Translations under genes and position numbers: made by a program
The notes under the pieces: generated by a model
What the model saw: only the letters and a program-made list of their open reading frames with translations
What the model was told of the DNA's origin: nothing
The model's database searches: none
Assembly: GCA_031291795.1 (NCBI GenBank)
Contig: JARLIJ010000053.1
Coordinates: 1 to 39,338 of the forward strand
Source: Acetobacteraceae bacterium
GTDB lineage: Bacteria > Pseudomonadota > Alphaproteobacteria > Acetobacterales > Acetobacteraceae
Direction of reading: 5' to 3'
Length of the DNA stretch: 39,338 nt
In this document: one piece after another, positions 1 to 8,159 of the stretch
Position numbering within the stretch: the first letter of the stretch is position 1
How the letters are laid out: each line of letters opens with the position of its first letter

Positions 1-32
1 AGCCCTCAAGGGGAGAGGGAGAAGTGTCATTC

Positions 33-50
33 TCTTCGGCGGTTGGTATA
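33..50. repeat. Copy of the dispersed GGCGGTTGGTATA terminus
   Basis: The 17 bases at 33-49 reappear as an exact reverse complement at 22651-22667. The GGCGGTTGGTATA core also reappears inverted at 19281-19293, ahead of a broken IS630-type transposase, and a related end is at 22786-22797. Here and at 22797 the end is followed by AAG. I read it as the terminus of a MITE or insertion-sequence family, cut by the window edge. Confidence 0.45.
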
Positions 51-63
51 AGGCAGCGGCGCG

Positions 64-303
64 TCAGGCGTTGCCGACGGGCCCAAGAGCTGCACGGTTG
101 TCGCGGACGACCGCTGCCAGCAATCGGAGCGCTTCGGGACCCCCGTTGTCGTTGAGTGCGCCACGCTCCATCTCCGCCGCCAGGACCTCGGCCTGTTCGG
201 CGATCGTGTCGGCCGCCCGCCGCAATGCCTCCCGCGCCAGAGCGAGCTGCAGCGGTTCGGAAAGCAGGTTCCAATTGGCAAGCATGGTCGGGGCCTTCGT
301 CAT
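64..303 (-). CDS. Small conserved-looking hypothetical protein (79 aa)
   Basis: I do not recognise a family. The start is placed at the ATG giving MTKAPTML; the frame is open further upstream but that part is Arg/Pro-rich and unlike the rest. An alternative ATG lies six codons in. The protein looks helical, with an amphipathic Ala/Leu/Glu-rich stretch over residues 15-50 and a Gly-Pro turn before a second helix. It has no signal peptide or membrane segment. It lies downstream of the hydratase gene on the same strand, 165 bases away, and is probably a separate unit. The sequence in between holds no gene. Confidence 0.5.
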   Translation of the reverse strand: MTKAPTMLANWNLLSEPLQLALAREALRRAADTIAEQAEVLAAEMERGALNDNGGPEALRLLAAVVRDNRAALGPVGNA

Positions 304-424
304 CTGGCCATTTTGGCGATCGCTGCCACGCGAGGGAACAAACCGTGGCTGAAGGCACCCTGATCCCATTTGGTTAAGAGAACGTTGCCGGAACATACGC
401 GCCGGCAGAATCTGTCACGATGCG

Positions 425-469
425 GGCGGCCCTGGATGAGGATGCCCGCTCGCCTGGGCGGGGGCCGCC
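425..469. terminator. Weak inverted repeat at the 3' end of the hydratase gene
   Basis: An 8-bp perfect inverted repeat, GGCGGCCC at 425-432 and GGGCCGCC at 462-469, lies at and just beyond the stop codon of the minus-strand hydratase gene. The loop is long (29 nt) and there is no clear T-run, so this is only a possible transcript end. Confidence 0.2.
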
Positions 470-1254
470 TAGGCCAACCGCACCGTCACCGCCGGCAGGG
501 GCTTGAATTCCACCGTCACGCTGGACGGACCGGTCAGCCAGATCGGCGGGGTCACGCTGCCCAGCATCACGACCTGCCCCGCCTTCAACCCGCCGAACGC
601 GGCTGCCACCGGCGACGCCGCAAGCCAGGCTAACGAGTTGAACGGATGACCCAACAGGTCCCGCGCATGGCCCTCCCCCCGGATCTCACCGTCAATCGTG
701 ATACCGCCCGCAAGCGTGCTCAGATCGAGGCCGTGCCAGTTGATGCTGCCGGGGAGACCGAGCACGGCTGCGGCGTGGTACACCTGATCGGCGATCAACG
801 TTGGCGTGCCGAGGACGGCAATGTCGTCATAGCGGTTTTCCACGATCTCGATGCCGGCAACGAGGTGCTCCACCGCAGCGGCCGCTTGCGCCTGCGTGCA
901 GGGGCCAGGCGGCAGGTCGCGGCCGAGACGGACCGCCAGCTCGCACTCGACTCCCGGCTTGATGAAATCGGCGTATTGGACGACGGCACCGGATGGCAAC
1001 AGGCCGCTCGCTGTCATGAATCCCGCCGCCGGGCCTGCCAGGCCGAGGTATTCCTGCATACGCCTCGCGGTGGCGCCGATCTTGAAGCCGGCCGGCCGGG
1101 CGGCCCCGAAATGGTCGGCCAGCAACCGCTGCACCGCCGCGCCCTGCTGCTCGTTCTGCGGCGCGACCTGCGCCGGCAGGGGCAGCACGGTTTGCCGGGC
1201 GATCCGGCGTTGATGCAGCATGGCGGCGGCGGGCTGCGGATCGTAGTCGGTCAT
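469..1254 (-). CDS. 2-keto-4-pentenoate hydratase / FAH-family protein
   Basis: This 261-aa protein matches the MhpD/2-oxopent-4-enoate hydratase branch of the fumarylacetoacetate hydrolase fold, which adds water to 2-hydroxypentadienoates in meta-cleavage pathways using a divalent metal. Visible family features are GFKIGAT near residue 56, the acidic metal-site segment GVECELAVRLGRDL near 100-113, GIEIVENRYDD near 133-143, and the C-terminal GQVVMLGSVTPP segment. Length fits the family (about 260 aa). The ATG start lies 25 bp after the RlmB stop codon, so the two may be cotranscribed. No other aromatic-degradation gene is nearby, so the substrate is open; decarboxylases of the same fold are an alternative. 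Confidence 0.85.
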   Translation of the reverse strand: MTDYDPQPAAAMLHQRRIARQTVLPLPAQVAPQNEQQGAAVQRLLADHFGAARPAGFKIGATARRMQEYLGLAGPAAGFMTASGLLPSGAVVQYADFIKPGVECELAVRLGRDLPPGPCTQAQAAAAVEHLVAGIEIVENRYDDIAVLGTPTLIADQVYHAAAVLGLPGSINWHGLDLSTLAGGITIDGEIRGEGHARDLLGHPFNSLAWLAASPVAAAFGGLKAGQVVMLGSVTPPIWLTGPSSVTVEFKPLPAVTVRLA

Positions 1255-1279
1255 GGGTCCGTCCCCGGGATGATGGCCC

Positions 1280-2500
1280 TCACGGCGCGCGGGTGAGTTC
1301 GTACAGCGCCACGGCGGCGGCGGCGGAGACGTTCAGGCTCTCCATCCCGCCCTTGATGGTGAGGCCGGCAATCATGTCGCAGGTATCGCGGGTCAGGCGG
1401 CGCAGGCCGGTGCCCTCGGCGCCCAGCACCAAGGCAAGGCGACGGTCCGCGAGACCGGGGCCCGACAGCGCGGTGCCCCCGGCGTCCAGGCCGACGCACC
1501 AGATGTTGGCGGCCTTCAGCGCGATCAGCGTACGGGCGATGTTGACCGCGCGCAACAGCGGCACGATCTCCAACGCGCCGGAGGCCGCCTTGGCGAGCGC
1601 GCCGGTCTCTTCGGGCGAATTACGGTCCTGGGTGATCACGCCGGCGGCGCCGAACGCGGCGGCGGAGCGCAGGATGGCGCCGACATTGCGCGGGTCGGTG
1701 ACCTGGTCCAGCACCACGAGCGGGCCCGGACGCTCCAGCGTGTGCTGCAGGCTGGGCGGCGCCAGCGGGTCGGCGAGCAGCGCCACGCCCTGATGGGCGA
1801 TGTCGCGGCCCAGCAACTGGTCGAGCCGCGCCCGTTCGGTACGTTCGGGGGCGAGCGCCCAGGGCTGCTTGAGGCGTTCGGTCAGCGCCGCTTCGGCTTC
1901 CGCGGTCAGCAGCAGGCGGCGCAGGCGGCGCGCCGGGTTGACGAGCGCGGCCGCAACGGCGTGCAGGCCATAGAGCCAGACGGCGCCTTTCGGCGCGTCC
2001 GGGGCGAACTGGCGCTGCACCTCCTGGTGATCCGGGGCCGGCCGTGGCCGGCGGTCGCCGTGGCCGTGCGGCGGCGCCTGAAGCGGACGCGGAGCGTGCA
2101 GCGGCTGGCCGCCAGACGGGCGGGGCGGGCGCGGGGCATCCTGATCGCGCAGCGGCGGACGCGGCGCATCGCGGTCGCGCGACGGGGGGCCCGGCGGGCG
2201 AGGGGCCTGGCTGTGGTGGCCGGGCGGACGTGGCGGACGCGGGGCATTGTGGTCGCGCACCGGCGCGCCCGAACCGCCGCCGGGACGCGGACCCGAGGGG
2301 CCGTGGCTGCTGCCGGGGCGGGGACCCGAAGGACGCGGACCATCGGTGCGCTGCGTGCCATCGCGGTGCGAACCCGGCCCGCCGTCTCGGCGAGGGCCTT
2401 GGCCGCTGGAATTGGCGGAACCGCCGGGCCCACGGTAGGGGCCTCGGTCGGAGGGCGGGCGGTTGGAGCCGCCGGGCCGGTTGCCGTGAGGGGGTTTCAT
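1280..2500 (-). CDS. rlmB: RlmB/TrmH-family 23S rRNA 2'-O-methyltransferase
   Basis: This is a SPOUT-class (trefoil-knot) RNA 2'-O-ribose methyltransferase. The three SPOUT motifs are in the C-terminal half: DPRNVGAILRSAAAFG, then LVLGAEGTGLR, then MESLNVSAAAAVALYE. Ahead of them is the substrate-binding segment beginning near GAVWLYGLHAV. RlmB methylates G2251 in the 23S P-loop. The ATG at 2500 was chosen because the open frame beyond it begins only with a TTG and runs towards the tRNA gene. The first approx. 165 residues are a low-complexity Pro/Arg/Gly/His/Asp tract with repeated DAPRPP units, much longer than in E. coli RlmB; it is probably a disordered, RNA-binding extension. The neighbouring tRNA-Tyr gene is divergent. 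Confidence 0.9.
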   Translation of the reverse strand: MKPPHGNRPGGSNRPPSDRGPYRGPGGSANSSGQGPRRDGGPGSHRDGTQRTDGPRPSGPRPGSSHGPSGPRPGGGSGAPVRDHNAPRPPRPPGHHSQAPRPPGPPSRDRDAPRPPLRDQDAPRPPRPSGGQPLHAPRPLQAPPHGHGDRRPRPAPDHQEVQRQFAPDAPKGAVWLYGLHAVAAALVNPARRLRRLLLTAEAEAALTERLKQPWALAPERTERARLDQLLGRDIAHQGVALLADPLAPPSLQHTLERPGPLVVLDQVTDPRNVGAILRSAAAFGAAGVITQDRNSPEETGALAKAASGALEIVPLLRAVNIARTLIALKAANIWCVGLDAGGTALSGPGLADRRLALVLGAEGTGLRRLTRDTCDMIAGLTIKGGMESLNVSAAAAVALYELTRAP

Positions 2501-2608
2501 TTCAACCCGGTATAGCCTGTGCCGGAACGGCTGCACAGGCGTGTGCAGCCGCGATAGTTGGTTCGTTGACAAGGGCGGGGGTTTCGCTCTAGTCCGCGCT
2601 TCCTGCGC

Positions 2609-2694
2609 GGAGGGGTGCCCGAGTGGCTAAAGGGGGCGGACTGTAAATCCGCTGGCGCACGCCTACGTTGGTTCGAATCCAACCCCCTCCACCA
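2609..2694 (+). tRNA. tRNA-Tyr (GTA anticodon)
   Basis: The cloverleaf folds by eye. The acceptor stem GGAGGGG (2609-2615) pairs with CCCCTCC (2684-2690). The anticodon stem GCGGA/TCCGC encloses loop CTGTAAA with anticodon GTA at 2643-2645. A long class II variable arm follows, then a T-stem GTTGG/CCAAC with loop TTCGAAT. CCA is encoded at 2692-2694. Length is 86 nt, normal for a bacterial tRNA-Tyr. Confidence 0.97.
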
Positions 2695-2808
2695 GCCGCG
2701 ATATCAATCGCTGCGGCACCATCATCCGCACCGGGCGCCGGATCGCAGAATAGCAGCATTCCCGAGCATCGCGACGGCGCACAGCCCACGCTACGCCCGT
2801 CGCTGGCT

Positions 2809-4191
2809 TCACCGCTCCCGCACCCGGAACGCAGGTGCATGATCGGGTTGCGTCGTCACCACGGCCGCCGGCAGGACCGGCCGCGTGTCCGCCAGTGCCA
2901 CGGCAAACCGTCGGAGCAGCATCGCGAGCACCAGGGTGGCCTCGGTCAGCGCGAACTGAGCGCCAATGCAGACTCGCGGCCCGACCCCGAACGGCAGATA
3001 TGAAAAGCGCGGCACGGCCGGCGCAGCCGGCATGAACCGATCTGGATCGAACGCCAGCGGGTCCGTCCACAGGCGGGTATGCCGATGAAGCACCCAGGGC
3101 GCGATGATCACCACCGCCCCCGGCCGGATGTCCACACCGGCGAGGCGGTCGGACCCGATCGCCTCCCGCGCGATCGCGAATGCTGGCGGATAGAGCCGCA
3201 TCGCCTCCTGCACCACCGCCCGGGTACGCACCAGGGCGGGCAGCACGACGAAAGCGTTATCGGGCGTGATCGCGACCGTTCGCGCCTCCGCCGCCACGCG
3301 CGCCTGCTCCGCCGGGTCCTGCGCCAGCAGCGTGAGGCACCAGAACAGCGTCACCGCAGTGGTCTCATGCCCGGCCAGCACCAGCGTTGCCACCTGGTCG
3401 CGCAGGACGGCTCGGTCGAAGCCCTCACCGGTCTCCGGGTCCCGGGCGGCGTGCAGCAGGTCAAACAGGTCGCGCGGCGCGGCTTCTGCGGACACGGGGG
3501 GCTGGGACCGGGCGCGGCGGGCATTGATGACAGCCTCGATCAGGCGCATCCAGCTTGCGTGGAAGCGCCGGCGGCGAAAGTCCCGCCAGGTCGGGACGGC
3601 GGCCGGCAGCAGCATGTCGAACAGATGCGGGCGCGACAGGTCGGTTGCGAATTCGTTCAGCATCCGGCGCATCGGCGGACCGAACTGCGCCATTTCCAGC
3701 GAGAACATCGCGTGGCCGGCGATGTCCAGCGTCAACACCTGCACGACTGCCAGCAGGTCGACCGGTCCATTGCGTGCCTCGGCCGCGAGCCGGGCCATGT
3801 GGGGTTCGGCCGCTGCCACGATATGCTGCGCCAGCATCGGCATGACCCGAGGGGCCAGGGCGGGTGCCGTGGTGCGGCGCTGGTGCCGCCAGGCGTCGCC
3901 TTCCGACAGCAGCAGCCCCTGGCCGGCGATCGGCCGGAGGATGCGGATCGAGGCGCGGGAGCGGCGGTAGTTCGCGTGGTTCTCCACGAGCACGCGATGG
4001 ATCGCCTCCGGCGCGTTGGCCAGTACATTGGTGCGACCGAGGAAGCCACGCACCAGCATGTCCTCCCGGTAGGCGCGTTCGGGCCACATGGTGAGCGCGT
4101 TGGTGCGGATCGCGCGCAGGAACGCCCAAAGCGGCAGTTCGCGCGCAGGAACCTGCGGATGCGGGGGAGTGAATGGCGCGGCGCGGTCCAC
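2809..4191 (-). CDS. Cytochrome P450
   Basis: This is a haem-thiolate monooxygenase. It shows the I-helix AGHETT oxygen-activation motif (about residue 273), the K-helix ExxR in EAMR (about 329), and the haem loop FGVGPRVCIG with the Cys ligand near residue 408, counted from the start used here. I placed the start at a GTG at 4191 because CAGGAG lies about 10 nt upstream. A GTG at 4251 is also possible but adds 20 residues that do not look like P450. At approx. 460 aa it is longer than most soluble bacterial P450s, and its long I-to-K region resembles the CYP4/BM3-like group. No ferredoxin or reductase is adjacent. It lies just downstream of a peptide-type binding protein on the same strand; the substrate is unknown. 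Confidence 0.93.
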   Translation of the reverse strand: MDRAAPFTPPHPQVPARELPLWAFLRAIRTNALTMWPERAYREDMLVRGFLGRTNVLANAPEAIHRVLVENHANYRRSRASIRILRPIAGQGLLLSEGDAWRHQRRTTAPALAPRVMPMLAQHIVAAAEPHMARLAAEARNGPVDLLAVVQVLTLDIAGHAMFSLEMAQFGPPMRRMLNEFATDLSRPHLFDMLLPAAVPTWRDFRRRRFHASWMRLIEAVINARRARSQPPVSAEAAPRDLFDLLHAARDPETGEGFDRAVLRDQVATLVLAGHETTAVTLFWCLTLLAQDPAEQARVAAEARTVAITPDNAFVVLPALVRTRAVVQEAMRLYPPAFAIAREAIGSDRLAGVDIRPGAVVIIAPWVLHRHTRLWTDPLAFDPDRFMPAAPAVPRFSYLPFGVGPRVCIGAQFALTEATLVLAMLLRRFAVALADTRPVLPAAVVTTQPDHAPAFRVRER

Positions 4192-4265
4192 GTGGGGCGT
4201 GCTCCTGCATGCAGCTTCATGCAGATGGGGTGGGCGACGGGCGCCGACCACACCCCGACCCAGGG

Positions 4266-5828
4266 CTACCTGGCCGGCGAGGCTTCGGCTGCCACCATCT
4301 GCTGGTCGATCCGCGGCCGGTACACCACGCCACCACGGGTCGCCGCGATGGTCGGCTCAACATACATCGGGATGAGGCCCAGGCGGGCCACGGTCTCGGC
4401 CAAAGCGTGGCGGATCGCGGCGTCCCGGCCGGCGTCGTTGCGCACCACGGCGGCCTCGATGATCTGGTCCAGTGCCGGGTCGGAGAACCCGCCACGGTTG
4501 CTGTCGCCGATGCTGCGCTTGTCGTCCACCGTCTCGCCGGCGACTTGCAGGATATACTGCCCGTCCCGCAGGGAGGACAGCGACAGTTCGTACAGGATCA
4601 GCGGCCACTCGTTGCGGCCGGGGCGGGAGCGGGGGAAGAACACGCTGCCCGGCATGGTGTCGACCTTCGCCATGAAGCCACCGCGGGTCAGCATCTGCGC
4701 GATCCCCTGGCAGACGCGCGCATCGTCCACCCACCGGTCGTTCGGGCAGGCGAGCGTCAGGCCGAACCCGTCCGGGAACCCCGCCTTCGCCAGCTTGCGC
4801 TTCGCCCCGGCCGCATCCACCGCCGGTGCCGGGAGGGACGGATCCCAGCCGCCGAAGCCCTCCGGCACAAGCTGCATCGAGGCCATCCCCTGCCCCGACA
4901 GCGCACGGTCCACGATCGCGTGCCGGTCCACCGACAGCGAGATCGCCTGGCGCACCCGCAGATCGCGCAGCGGGTTGTTCGGCAGGGGATTACCATCGCG
5001 GTCAGTCAGCAGCGGCAGCGTGTCGCGGGCGACATTCGGCTCCAGAAACGCCACGCGGTCGGAGGCGCGCGCAAACACGTTGATGCCCGCGGTGGTGCGC
5101 AGGCGCGCGACATCCTCGGGCGGGACGTTCTCGATCAGGTCGAGGTCGCCGGCCAGCAGCGCCGCCTCCCGCGCGGCGTCGTTGTTGACGACCTTGATGT
5201 GGACGTGCTGCCAGGCCGGTCGCGTGCCCCAGTAATGCGGGTTCGGCACCAGCTCCGCGCCTTCGCCGTAGCTGAAGGAGGCCAGGCGGAACGGGCCGGT
5301 GCCGATCGTGGCCTGGGCGGCGGAAAACGCCTCGGGCGGGGCGCCGACGACGGATTTCGGCAGAATGAAGATGTTGGTGAACTGGCCCGGCAGCAGCGGG
5401 TTGGGTCGGTCGGTGGTCACCCGGACGGTGAACGGGTCGATCGCCTCGGTACTGGTGACGGTCCGCAGATTTGAGGTGTAGGGGCCGGGATTGTTCGGGA
5501 TCGAGGGGATGCGGCGGACGCTGGCGACCACATCCTCGGCGGTGAAGGGGGCGCCGTCGCTGAATTTCACGCCCTGGCGGAGGGTGAATTCCCAGGTCTG
5601 GGGATCGACCTGCCGCCAGGCGGTTGCCAGGCTGGGGGTCCAGTGCGCGTCCGCATCCCGGCCGACCAGGCTGTCGTACAAATTGCGCGCCATCGCCATG
5701 TTCGGGCCGAGGAACAGGACGTGCGGATCGACCACGAACGCGGACTGGACGCCCATGCGGAGGTCCTGGGCGACAGCGGCCGGCGGGGCGAGAAGGGCGG
5801 CAAGCAGCCCGATCAGGAAACGGTGCAT
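4266..5828 (-). CDS. Peptide/nickel-type ABC transporter substrate-binding protein
   Basis: This is a periplasmic binding protein of the SBP_bac_5 (DppA/OppA/NikA) family. The ATG at 5828 begins a classic Sec signal peptide, MHRFLIGLLAALLAPPAAVAQ, cleaved around residue 21. The mature protein has the family's early tract ending in WTPSLATAWRQVDPQTWEFTLRQGV, then FSDGAPFTAEDVVASVRR. About 520 aa is normal. No permease or ATPase gene lies within the window, so it is an orphan that must borrow a transporter or act as a sensor. The same-strand genes on both sides are close (31 bp to the upstream gene's stop; P450 immediately downstream), suggesting one transcript. Confidence 0.92.
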   Translation of the reverse strand: MHRFLIGLLAALLAPPAAVAQDLRMGVQSAFVVDPHVLFLGPNMAMARNLYDSLVGRDADAHWTPSLATAWRQVDPQTWEFTLRQGVKFSDGAPFTAEDVVASVRRIPSIPNNPGPYTSNLRTVTSTEAIDPFTVRVTTDRPNPLLPGQFTNIFILPKSVVGAPPEAFSAAQATIGTGPFRLASFSYGEGAELVPNPHYWGTRPAWQHVHIKVVNNDAAREAALLAGDLDLIENVPPEDVARLRTTAGINVFARASDRVAFLEPNVARDTLPLLTDRDGNPLPNNPLRDLRVRQAISLSVDRHAIVDRALSGQGMASMQLVPEGFGGWDPSLPAPAVDAAGAKRKLAKAGFPDGFGLTLACPNDRWVDDARVCQGIAQMLTRGGFMAKVDTMPGSVFFPRSRPGRNEWPLILYELSLSSLRDGQYILQVAGETVDDKRSIGDSNRGGFSDPALDQIIEAAVVRNDAGRDAAIRHALAETVARLGLIPMYVEPTIAATRGGVVYRPRIDQQMVAAEASPAR

Positions 5829-5859
5829 CCCCCGAGCGTGCGGGGTGCGGCGGCGGGGA

Positions 5860-7026
5860 TCAAGCCTGGTTGCGCGGGGTGGTATCGACTTTGGCGTCAC
5901 CCTCGAACGCCGGGTTGGCGACGGGGCGGAACAGCCAACCGAAGCCGTACTCGTCCGGCCGACCCGTGCGGAGCACGCGCGGGGTGATCATCGCCAGGGC
6001 GGCGACGCCACGGTTGGCACGCCCGGCGCTGCGGAGCAGCCGCTCCATGCCCTCCTGCATCGGCTGGTCGAAGCCCTCCGGCAGCGAGCCGACGGACAGT
6101 ACCAGGATGCCGGGGTTGCGCAGGTTGATGCGGCCGCGGGCGGCGGCGATCGCGTCCTCCAGGGTGGAGCGGATCGCGGGCGGCGACCATGGCTTCCCGT
6201 CCGGCCAGGCGAAATAGGGGAAGGCCGGGGTTTCCAGCGCGAGTACCCGGTTGCCGGTCTGCACCGACCACGCCCGGATATTGCGGGTACCGTCGGACGC
6301 CGGCGCCAGGCCGATGCGGTTGCCTGAGTCAGACAGCACGCCGAGCGCGGCAAACACCGCCATTTCGTGGACGCCGAAGCCGGTTTCCGCCGCGCACGCC
6401 GCCATTTCCGGGAACAGAGCATGATGGCCCCAGGTGGCGAGAAACTGCCGGAACGCCCCCACATGAGCCGCCGCCACGGTGGTCTCGACGGGGCCCAGCA
6501 GCGGAAGGTCGGAGCCGGCGAGCCAGGCCTGGAGGTGGAGGCAGGCCCAGGCGAGCGGGTAGCGGCGGATGCCGGTCCAGTACAGCGGAAGCGTGGCCTC
6601 AGTGTGGGCCGCGTAGGCGCCGCCGGTCAGGCGGTCATAGGCCTCGATGACTTCCCGCAGCATTGCGGGCGACACCGTCACCGGCTCCTTCGCCGGCGGC
6701 CGGGGGCGCAGCGCAGCGTCCACCCGTTCCACCGTCGCGCGGTCGGCGAAAGTGACGCCGGGCGGCATCACTGCGGCATTTGGCATTTCCTGGGCGCGGC
6801 GCTCGAACGCCATGACCGTGCCGGACAGGCTCGCGCCGGCCGGCAGGTCGGGAGTCGTGGTGACCGCGCCGCACGCCGCGCAACGGACGCTGAGGCCAAG
6901 CATCCGCTCCGGCTGGTAGCCTTTGATCAGGACGGGCTGGCCGCAGCCGCAGGGCAGGTTTTCGGTGCCGTCGCCGACCAGGACCGGGCTGTTGCCGACC
7001 TGGACGAAGTGCGGAGGCAGTTCCAC
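5860..7026 (-). CDS. Unknown protein with N-terminal zinc-ribbon-like Cys pairs
   Basis: I do not recognise a family for this 388-aa protein. It starts at a GTG, 25 bp after the lipoprotein stop. Near the N-terminus are Cys26, Cys28, Cys49 and Cys52 (CGC, then CAAC), spaced like a small zinc ribbon. The rest has no membrane segment or obvious catalytic motif; it contains Trp/Pro-rich parts (LPLYWTGIRRYPLAW near 160) and an FPYFAWPDG segment near 267. It appears cytoplasmic. It is third from the promoter end of the lipoprotein, unknown, binding protein, P450 set. A structural or scaffold role is as likely as an enzyme. Confidence 0.7.
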   Translation of the reverse strand: MELPPHFVQVGNSPVLVGDGTENLPCGCGQPVLIKGYQPERMLGLSVRCAACGAVTTTPDLPAGASLSGTVMAFERRAQEMPNAAVMPPGVTFADRATVERVDAALRPRPPAKEPVTVSPAMLREVIEAYDRLTGGAYAAHTEATLPLYWTGIRRYPLAWACLHLQAWLAGSDLPLLGPVETTVAAAHVGAFRQFLATWGHHALFPEMAACAAETGFGVHEMAVFAALGVLSDSGNRIGLAPASDGTRNIRAWSVQTGNRVLALETPAFPYFAWPDGKPWSPPAIRSTLEDAIAAARGRINLRNPGILVLSVGSLPEGFDQPMQEGMERLLRSAGRANRGVAALAMITPRVLRTGRPDEYGFGWLFRPVANPAFEGDAKVDTTPRNQA

Positions 7027-7051
7027 GCGCGGCGCGCCGGCGGTCAGGAAA

Positions 7052-7627
7052 TCACCAGTTGAACAGGCTTTGGAGCCACCCTTTGCGGGGCGGCTGGATG
7101 ATCGGGGTCTCGCCGTTGTTGGTGCCGTCGCCGAGCGCCGCGTTGGTCCGCAGCCGCTGGGATTCCTTCTGCGGATCGACCAGCACCGCGGTGGTCTGCG
7201 GCTTCTTCCAGAACAACAGCTTGTTCACGAAGCTCGGATCGCCCGAATCCACGCTGGCGTCCTTGTTGATCTCCTGGCGGATGGAATTCGGGACCGCCGG
7301 GCCGGCCTGTTCCAGCAGCGCCTGCTCGCCGGGCGTGCTGGAGGTCTGCGGCGTGGCGAGGGCGGTCTGCGGGACGAGGGTTTCTTCGGCCTGGCGCTGG
7401 GATGACTGTTCCTGCGGGCGCGGGGCGCCGGGACGCGGCGGGCGCAGGGTGAAGTCGGGCGGCATCGACAGCGGCGCCCGGGTGGTGACGGTGAATTCGT
7501 CGGGCGCGTCCCGGCTGAGGCCGAAAGTGCGGGACAGGCCGCCGGAGTCGCATCCGGCCAGCACCAGCCCGCCCCCGGCGAGCAGGGTGGCAGCCATTAT
7601 GCGCTGACGAAATCGCGATTGGTTCAT
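7052..7627 (-). CDS. DUF3035-type lipoprotein
   Basis: The ATG at 7627 gives a lipoprotein signal: an Arg-containing start, a hydrophobic stretch, then the lipobox LVLAGC with Cys near residue 26. The mature part is Pro/Gln-rich and ends WLQSLFNW. It carries the APLSMPPDFTLRPP segment typical of alphaproteobacterial DUF3035 proteins, a family whose members resemble BamC-like outer-membrane lipoproteins. Length (191 aa) fits. It is the first gene of the minus-strand set running to the P450, though this arrangement may be incidental. The function of the family is not established as far as I know. The 142-bp gap upstream holds no gene. Confidence 0.82.
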   Translation of the reverse strand: MNQSRFRQRIMAATLLAGGGLVLAGCDSGGLSRTFGLSRDAPDEFTVTTRAPLSMPPDFTLRPPRPGAPRPQEQSSQRQAEETLVPQTALATPQTSSTPGEQALLEQAGPAVPNSIRQEINKDASVDSGDPSFVNKLLFWKKPQTTAVLVDPQKESQRLRTNAALGDGTNNGETPIIQPPRKGWLQSLFNW

Positions 7628-7769
7628 GGGCGTGCTCTGTAGCCGCGGACGGGCCCGTGCTGCAAGACCATCTGCGGGGGGAAGGCGGTCGGGTACAGGC
7701 TGGAAGGCCAGGAATTCGTGGGTTGGACATCTGAACGGGGCCTTGCGGGTCGCCTCGAAGCGGTCGTGC

Positions 7770-8159
7770 CTATCCGCCGGCAGCGGCCTGGCGGGCACGC
7801 ATCGCGTCTTCCCAGTTCTGTCCGTCGAAGAACCGGGACGGACGCAGCGCGTCAGGGTCCACGTTGTCCAGGCAGCGGGCGTTCACGCTGACTTTGTCGG
7901 GATACGACCGCGGCGTGTAGAATGTGTGGATGCCGCAATGCCGGCAGAACGTGTGCTTCGCGACATGGGTCCCGAACTGATAGGTCGTGATCGCGTCTTC
8001 GCCCTGCAGCAGGGTGAACTGCTCCAGCGGCACGACCAGGTGCAGGATCCCCTTCTTGGTACAGATGGTGCAGTTGCACTCGGATATCTGCGCCAGGTCG
8101 GCTTGCACGCGAACGCGCACCTGGCCGCAATGGCAGCCGCCTTCATAGGTTTGCAGCAT
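7770..8159 (-). CDS. GFA/CENP-V-family zinc-binding protein
   Basis: This is a small protein of the glutathione-dependent formaldehyde-activating (GFA) fold. It has the characteristic zinc cysteines: CHCG near residues 9-12, ECNCTICTKKG near 28-38, and FCRHCGIHTFY near 72-82. At 129 aa the length is normal. The start is the ATG giving MLQTYEGGCHCG; upstream residues in the same frame are not conserved-looking. It overlaps the 3' end of opgH by 17 bp on the same strand, so translational coupling is possible. Family members often have no proven formaldehyde role, so substrate is unassigned. Confidence 0.9.
   Translation of the reverse strand: MLQTYEGGCHCGQVRVRVQADLAQISECNCTICTKKGILHLVVPLEQFTLLQGEDAITTYQFGTHVAKHTFCRHCGIHTFYTPRSYPDKVSVNARCLDNVDPDALRPSRFFDGQNWEDAMRARQAAAGG

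Noticed and set aside
3079-5235. Long plus-strand frame of 718 codons over the P450 and binding-protein genes
   Set aside because: It is antisense to two clear genes with no recognisable domain; GC-rich DNA often stays open on the opposite strand.
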